Assembly: GCA_027924645.1 (NCBI GenBank)
Contig: BSBN01000140.1
Coordinates: 6,702,501-6,766,500 of the forward strand
Direction: 5' to 3'
Origin: Cunninghamia lanceolata
Lineage: Eukaryota; Streptophyta; Pinopsida; Cupressales; Cupressaceae
DNA length: 64,000 nt
In this document: positions 58,546 through 64,000 of the stretch, piece after piece
Numbering within the stretch: the stretch's first letter is position 1
Layout: each line of letters opens with the position of its first letter
Program-made: the position numbers and the translations under genes
Notes under the pieces: generated by a model
Database searches by the model: none
What the model saw: only the letters and a program-made list of their open reading frames with translations
What the model was told of the DNA's origin: nothing

Positions 58546-59400
58546 ATGTTGACATACAAGAAGGACAGTCTGAGATATGATGGAACAAATTACTCTCTTT
58601 GGAAGAAACAGATGGAGTGTCATTTGTAATGCATGGGTGATCCTTATTGGTTGATAACTAAGGATGAGTATAAGCCTCTAGAGAAAGGACCTTCAACTCC
58701 AGATGAACTCAAAGAAGTAGAATACAACATTCGAGCTAAAGAAGCATTGTTGAGTGCCCAGACTAATATAGAAATGACAAATGTCCTGGAATTGAAAACT
58801 ACTCATGAAATCTGGAAGAAGTTGGAAACTTTGTATGAAGGTGATGAATATGTCAAATGTGCCAAGTTACAGAGCCTGAAGGGTAGATAGAAATGTTTGA
58901 GGATGAGTGAAGATAAAAACATCACTTCCTATATGCAGAAGGTGAATGAACTTGTAAGCAGTATCAGGAGTGTTTGTGGAATACTAGAAGAATCAGATAT
59001 TGTTGCCAAGGTACTCAGATCCTTACCTGATTCATACAAGCATAAAGTTGTTTCTATTGAGGAGATCAGGACTATGACAACTGTTACAAGGGATCAGTTG
59101 GTTGGCAAGCTTTCAACATTTGAAATGGGTGAGTTTGGTGATTCTCTTCCTAAATCAAAATCTACTTTAAAGGCCAGTGTTTCTGGAAAGCAAAGATTTG
59201 ATCTAGGGGAAAGCTCTTCAAGAAGACTTACCAGATATGAGAAGCCAAGGAAGGAATTTGAAGAAGATTTATTGGAGCTTGAAAAACTTGAAGCCCTTTT
59301 TGCCAAAAGATTACTAAGAGGATCTAGTAAGTATGAAGGAAAGTTGCCTTTCAAATGTTTTACTTGCAATAAGATTGGTCATTTTGCTTCAAGATGTTTG
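58546..59400 (+). pseudogene. gag: Element D gag
   Basis: The start at 58546 gives MLTYKKDSLRYDGTNYSLWK, matching the start of element C gag. TAA at 58627 lies where C has CAA. The frame continues with MGDPYWLITKDEYKPLEKG, MTNVLELKTTHEIWKKLETL and EGDEYVKCAKLQSLKGR, then a stop at 58888. It is open again from 58897 and contains TTVTRDQLVGKLSTFEM and an intact zinc knuckle, CFTCNKIGHFASRC (about 59356-59397). Gag and pol share one frame, as is usual for copia, so gag is bounded here only by domain content. Confidence 0.9.
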
Positions 59401-60930
59401 AAGAGCGTTTCAAAGTCAAACCCTAAAAGATCTAGGTTTCAGAAGAAGTGCTACTATGTCCAAGAAGCTGCTAAGGAAGGAGTTACAGATAATGAATCTG
59501 ATAAGGGAAGTACCTCTGGAAATGAATGGGTGTTCATTGCTATCAAAGAAGAAGATCCAGTGCCTACTGAATCTACTAGCTGTGTGAATGTGGAAAGTGC
59601 CTTCGCTGCTCAAGTTGAAGAAGAGGATGAATGGGTGATTGACAGTGGATGTTCTCATCATATGACAAGTGATAAGAGTAAGTTTGTAAGTATGGAAAGA
59701 TATGAAGGTGGAATTGTGAAGTTTGGAGACAATTCAGCTAGTAGAATCTGTGATAGAGGATCCATCTCTCTTGATCGTAAGAATAACACTAATGATGTTT
59801 TATATGTAGAAGGGTTGAAGCATAATCTTCTTAGTGTTAGATAGTTGGTTGACAAAGGGTATGATCTCCGATTCAAGGATGGAAAATGTAGAATCTTGGA
59901 AAGCTCCAGAACTGAGATTGCATCTGGTACACAGACTAGAGGTAATATATTTCATTTAAGTGGTATTTGTAAAAGTTGTTTGATTGCTCAGATTGATCAG
60001 AGTTGGTTATGGCATAGGAGAATGTGTCATGTAAACTTTGTTAATATTGTCAAGATAAGTACTACTCAGGCTGTGAGAGATCTTCCAAAGCTTGTAAAAC
60101 CTTCTAATAGCATGTGTAAGGAATGTCAGTTGGGCAAACAGAGTAGAACTACATTCAAAAGTAAAGAACAATTTTCAAGTGGATTGTTGGAACTTGTGCA
60201 CACTGATTTGTGTGGTCCTTCTAGAGTTAGGAGTTTGCAAGGAGATAGATACTTTATGTTGCTAATTGATGATTCCTCCAGGGTGATGTGGGTCACTTTC
60301 TTGAGAGAGAAATCAGAGGCTCTTGATAGATTCAAGGTGTTCAAGGCTAGGGTGGAGAATGAGATTGGTGTGAAGATAAAGTGTCTGAGATCTGACAGAG
60401 GTGGAGAGTTTACCTTCGGTGAGTTTATTGTATTTTGTGAAAAGCATGGAATATGAAGATAGTTATCTACTCCTAGGACTCCTCAGTAGAATAAAGTTGT
60501 AGAGAAAAATAAATAGACTATTCAAGAGGCTGCTAGAACCATGATGATGGAAGAAAATATTCCACATGTCTATTGGAGAGATGTTGTGAGTACTGCTGTC
60601 TACACTCTTAACCAGGTGCAGATCAAAGGTAATACTGGTAAAACTCCTTATGAACTGTGGTTCGTTAATGCTCCTACTGTCAAATACTTCAGAGTTTTTG
60701 GTAGTAAATCCTATATCAAAAGAGATGAAGATCTAGGCAAGTTTGATACAAGGTGTGATGAAGGAATATTTCTGGGTTATTCTAACCAAAGTAAGGCATA
60801 TCAATGCTTTAACAAGAGATTGAAAAGGATTGTTGAAAGTGCTAATGTTAAGGTTGATGAAAGCAAGGAGAGACCTTCCAAGTCCTGTGGATATGAATTA
60901 GATGATCAAAATAAATGTCCTCAAACTTAG
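59401..60930 (+). pseudogene. pol: Element D protease and integrase
   Basis: Continuous with gag up to a TAG at 59842. The protease motif EWVIDSGCSHHMTSDKSKF (about 59625-59680) is intact, and GLKHNLLSVR closes the domain. The next stretch (59845-60456) has the zinc-binding LWHRRMCHVNFVNIVKI and CKECQLGKQ, then ELVHTDLCGPSRV, LLIDDSSRVMWVTFLREK and CLRSDRGGEFTFGEF, so all three core acidic residues are present. Stops at 60454, 60487 and 60514 follow. The integrase C-terminal part (60541-60930) includes GKTPYELWFVNAPTVKYFRV and FLGYSNQSKAYQCFN. This is the better preserved of the two sister copies. Confidence 0.9.
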
Positions 60931-60954
60931 ATTCAGATTGCTCTAGAGAATCCA

Positions 60955-62623
60955 GTGACTCAAGAAGCCAGTGCAAATGCTGAGGAAGAAGTTCAAGATA
61001 ATCCCAAAACTCCCAGGTATAAAAATAAAGGTGTTCAAACTAGAAGAAAAATTGCTGAAGAACAAGAGGAGTATTGTTTGATTTCAAAGATTAAACCAAA
61101 ATTAGTGAATGAAGCTTTTAATGATGAAAGTTGGGTAAAATTAATGGAAGAAGAATTAATCCAAATTGAAAAGAATCATACTTGGGATCTTGTTCCTAGA
61201 CTTGAAAACAAAAATGTAATTGGAACTAAATGGGTCTTCTAGAATAAATTGAATGAAAATGGTGAAGTTGTGAGAAAAAGCAAGATTGGTGTACAAAGGA
61301 TATTCTCAGGTAGAGGGAATTGACTTTGAAGAAAATTTTACTCCGGTGGCAAGAATCGAAGTAGTTAGATTGTTTCTTGCCTTTGCTTCCTACAAAGATT
61401 TCAAAGTTTACCAAATGGATGTCAAGTCAGCATTCCTAAATGGAGATTTGGAAGAAGTCTAAATTGAGCAACTGGAAGGATTCCAATTATCTGATCAAGG
61501 AGATATGATCTCCAGGTTGAGGAAAGTATTGTATGGACTTAAACAAGCCCTAAGAGCCTGGTATGCAAGATTAGATAAGTATTTGCTAAAGCTAGGTTTT
61601 AACAAAGGCACAACTGACAGTAATCTTTATTTGAAAATTGATCATGAACACATCTTGATTGTTGAGGTATTTGTTGATGATATCATCTTTGGTGGAAATG
61701 AGAACATGTGTAAAAAATTTGCTAATCAAATGCAAAGTGAATTTGAGATGTCCATGCTTGGTGAAATGAATTTCTTCTTGGGTCTGCAAATCATTCAATC
61801 TAATAAGGGCATCTTCATATCTTAGTCTAAGTATATGAAAGAGTTGTTGAAAAAGTTTGGAATAGAGGATTCAAAACTAGTGAGTACTCCTATGATAACC
61901 AGATGTAAGTTGAGTAAAGATGATGATTCCCCTAAGGCATATTAGAAAAGGTATAGATCAATGATTGGAGGACTGTTTTATCTTACTCATACCAGACCTA
62001 ATATTATGAATGCAGTTGGCTTTCTTGCTAGATTTCCAGTTGATCCTAGAGAATCTCATATTGTAGCTGTCAAAAGAATTTTTAGATATCTGAAGGGAAC
62101 ATCTGATTATGGCTTATATTATCCTAAGGATGATGATTTCACTCTTCATGCATATACAGATGTTGATTGGGTAGGAGATGTGGATGATAGGAAGAGTACT
62201 AGTGGTGGTGCATTTTTCTTGGGAAAGAGATTGATTTCTTGGTTGAGCAAAAAGTAGGAGGCAATATCTCTATCTATTGTAGAGGTAGAGTATATAGCAG
62301 CAACAAGTAATTGTACTCAAGTTTTGTGGATGAAGCAAATGTTGAAGGTTATCAGAATTGTGTTTGGAGAGCTTGTTAAAATCTTCTATGATAATTCAAG
62401 TGCAATAAACATCTCAAAGAATCTGGTGTTGCATTCAAAGACAAAGTACATATCCATCAAGTTTCACTTTTTGAGAGAAAAGGTAAATGAGAATGAAGTT
62501 AGATTGAAGTTTATTCCTTCAAAGGATCAAATTACAGATATCTTCACTAAACCTCTACCTAAGCACACTTTTGAGTATCTTAGAGGGAAGCTAGGGGTGA
62601 TTACCCCTCCTATTCAGAACTAA
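60955..62623 (+). pseudogene. pol: Element D reverse transcriptase and RNase H
   Basis: The hinge and entry segment (60955-61242) ends KNHTWDLVPRLENKNVIGTK. TAG at 61240 replaces the CAG kept in element C. A frameshift near 61280 moves the rest by one base. [20 protein letters not shown], then [36 protein letters not shown] and FVDD (61670-61681) follow. The RNase H part has MIGGLFYLTHTRPNIMNAVG, VKRIFRYLKGTSDYGLYY, DVDWVGDVDDRKSTSGGAFF and SKDQITDIFTKPLPKHTFEY, ending at 62623. Stops at 61460, 61823, 61943 and 62255 interrupt it. Confidence 0.9.
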
Positions 62624-62700
62624 GGTGCACTAAGTGTGCATCAGTCTGGTGGAATTCACACTCATATCTTGTGATCTGGATTGGTGTTAAGGGGATGCTA

Positions 62701-62971
62701 CTCAGGGGGAGTAGTCAGTATGTTCTGAGTTTAGTTTGGTCTTGTCTAAGAAACAAAAATGGTGAGAGATGATTCCAAATATGTACCATTTTCCATTGAT
62801 GTCAAAGGGGGAGAGAAGTCATGTGAAAAACATAGAAGTAAGTAGTTGTTGGTGAAAGGGGGAGCAGTGAAAAAAGTGGTTGCAAATAAGAGAAAGGGGG
62901 AGAAGTTCTGGTCTTGATGGTTGAAACAGTTTTTCACATCATATGTTGCCATCAATGACAAAGGGGGAGAT
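62701..62971 (+). other. Element D repeated polypurine-tract motifs
   Basis: AGGGGGAG-type motifs at 62703-62711, 62803-62813, 62855-62864, 62893-62902 and 62960-62970. The last abuts the 3' LTR. There is no env-like open frame between RNase H (62623) and the LTR. Confidence 0.85.
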
Positions 62972-64000
62972 TGTTGCAAATATATGCCTAATCGGTGTTG
63001 TCATTGATGTCAACATATCCTTGTTGTCATTGGTGTCAACTGTATCTTATTCTATAACTTCTTTAGAAGACTTGTATGTTGAGGATATTGAGAAAATTAG
63101 CCTCTCTAGAAGAAACAAGTGAGTTACATATCTCTTTGTCAGAAATAGTGAAGACAGTGTAGTTCAGTGAAGTAGATTTCTCTGCATTTCTGGTGAGAAG
63201 AAGATCAGAGTCTGTGGACTAAAGGGTTTTTTAGAGGATTGCTTAAAGTTGCTCCAGTTAAGATTTGAGAGGTCCACATGGAGCATTGGTGAAGTTATGG
63301 CCATCTGAGTAGAACTAGGTTTTGCAGTTGTTCAGAGGTGACAGAGTGATAGGAATTTGATCCGGATTGCTCCGCATTAGAATATTATGGTCTGCGGATC
63401 TAGAGGTATGTTTGGGATGTTGGTGTGTGTTCTCAATGCAAGTGGTTCATGGTTTGGCGGTCTGCAAGTAATCTTTCTAGTGTGACAGTCATGAAAGTTA
63501 GTGTTCTTAAGTTTTCAGATGAAGATGCAAGTGTTTCTGGTGATTTGAGGTGATGCGATTGTTCTTGTTGATTTCATTGTGCTTGTGGTGGTCTCCTGAT
63601 CATGTGCCTATTGTGTTGGTGGTCTGCATTGAGGTTTAAGCTCATGGTTAAAGATTTCTCCTTAGATGCTACTGTTCTTTCCACTCTTGGCCAATCGGAT
63701 GCTTGGTGCATGTTGCAGATGATCTAAGAAAAGTTCTATGGATCATGGCATGTTGTTCGAGAAAGATTTGAGTCCCAGCTATGATTAGCTGATATAGGAG
63801 TGGTTCACATGTAGTATTTTGTATTAAGTCAAGTCTTGTGATTGTAATTGCTTGTAATGCATGTCTTGGAGAATGTTCTAGATAGATGATTGTTTGGCCG
63901 ACTTTGATATTCATTCCAAAGTCGATGACATGTGTAAATAAGTGTTGTGAAGTCATGGAAATGTGAAGTGGTGAGCAAAGATGTGGATGTAGTGAGGAAG
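62972..64000 (+). mobile_element. Element D 3' LTR, truncated by the window
   Basis: Starts TGTTGCAAATATATGCC. The first 1,029 bases are present and align with 53922 onward. Confidence 0.92.

Larger units (their letters stand above)
53922..64000 (+). mobile_element. Element D: Sirevirus-like Ty1-copia, 3' end cut by the window, PBS split by a CACTA-like insert
   Basis: Same family as element C. The 5' LTR is 53922-55386 and the 3' LTR starts at 62972 and is still running at 64000. Between them lie gag, protease, integrase, reverse transcriptase, RNase H and repeated polypurine motifs, all in one frame until a shift near 61280. A 3.1 kb CACTA-like transposon separates the LTR from gag. Without it the element would be roughly 7.4 kb. 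The 5 bp upstream is GTACC; the matching downstream copy is outside the window. Confidence 0.92.

Noticed and set aside
62624..62971. Possible env-like gene after element D RNase H, as in some Sireviruses
   Set aside because: Only about 350 bases separate pol from the 3' LTR and no open frame is present; the space is filled by polypurine-like motifs.
1..64000. CRISPR arrays, tRNA or rRNA genes, bacterial operons
   Set aside because: No array of equal spacers, no cloverleaf with A and B boxes, and no rRNA core sequence was recognised. The tRNA-like matches are primer-binding sites.

Overview
This window looks like intergenic DNA from a very large, repeat-dense seed-plant genome. The evidence is wall-to-wall plant Ty1-copia and Ty3-gypsy LTR retrotransposons, a plant L1-type LINE, a CACTA-like DNA transposon, AT-rich filler, and no intact host gene. 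Old elements nested in each other and heavily decayed coding regions would suit a gymnosperm, but that is inference. No rRNA, tRNA, CRISPR or prokaryotic operon structure was seen.

Layout. 1-5169: the 3' end of a Ty3-gypsy chromovirus with its LTR, then a second related LTR in opposite orientation. 5170-8790: unassigned DNA with microsatellites, a GC-rich foldback and short tandem arrays. 8790-17023: remains of a minus-strand copia element whose LTR appears to be split by a complete 5.3 kb LTR element (here 'E', 11025-16306, TSD CAAAG). E has no gag/pol but carries one long, decayed reading frame of unknown function. 17226-22687: an antisense copia LTR split by a 5'-truncated copia element ('A'). 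22688-28932: unassigned DNA, a dispersed repeat, a minisatellite and a 358 bp tandem duplication. 28933-42476: a complete copia element ('B', TSD GTATT) interrupted inside its protease region by a complete minus-strand Sirevirus-like copia element ('C', 31010-38247). 42766-44997: an unidentified minus-strand multi-exon pseudogene with a duplicated 117 bp exon. 46349-47510: a second copy of the dispersed repeat, then AT-rich DNA. 47527-53686: a full-length LINE with a 16 bp TSD. 53922-64000: copia 'D', same family as C, whose primer-binding site is split by a 3.1 kb CACTA-like element (TSD GTA); its 3' LTR runs off the window.

Relationships. Insertion order can be read from the nesting: C is younger than B, E younger than the LTR around it, A younger than the antisense LTR around it, and the CACTA-like element younger than D. 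C and D are sister copies. Their premature stops are largely private to each copy, and mostly fall where the sister has CAG or CAA. That is the pattern expected from cytosine deamination in methylated, silenced DNA. The most novel items are the long unknown frame inside E, the duplicated-exon pseudogene at 42.8-45.0 kb, and the dispersed repeat pair at 22.9 and 46.3 kb.
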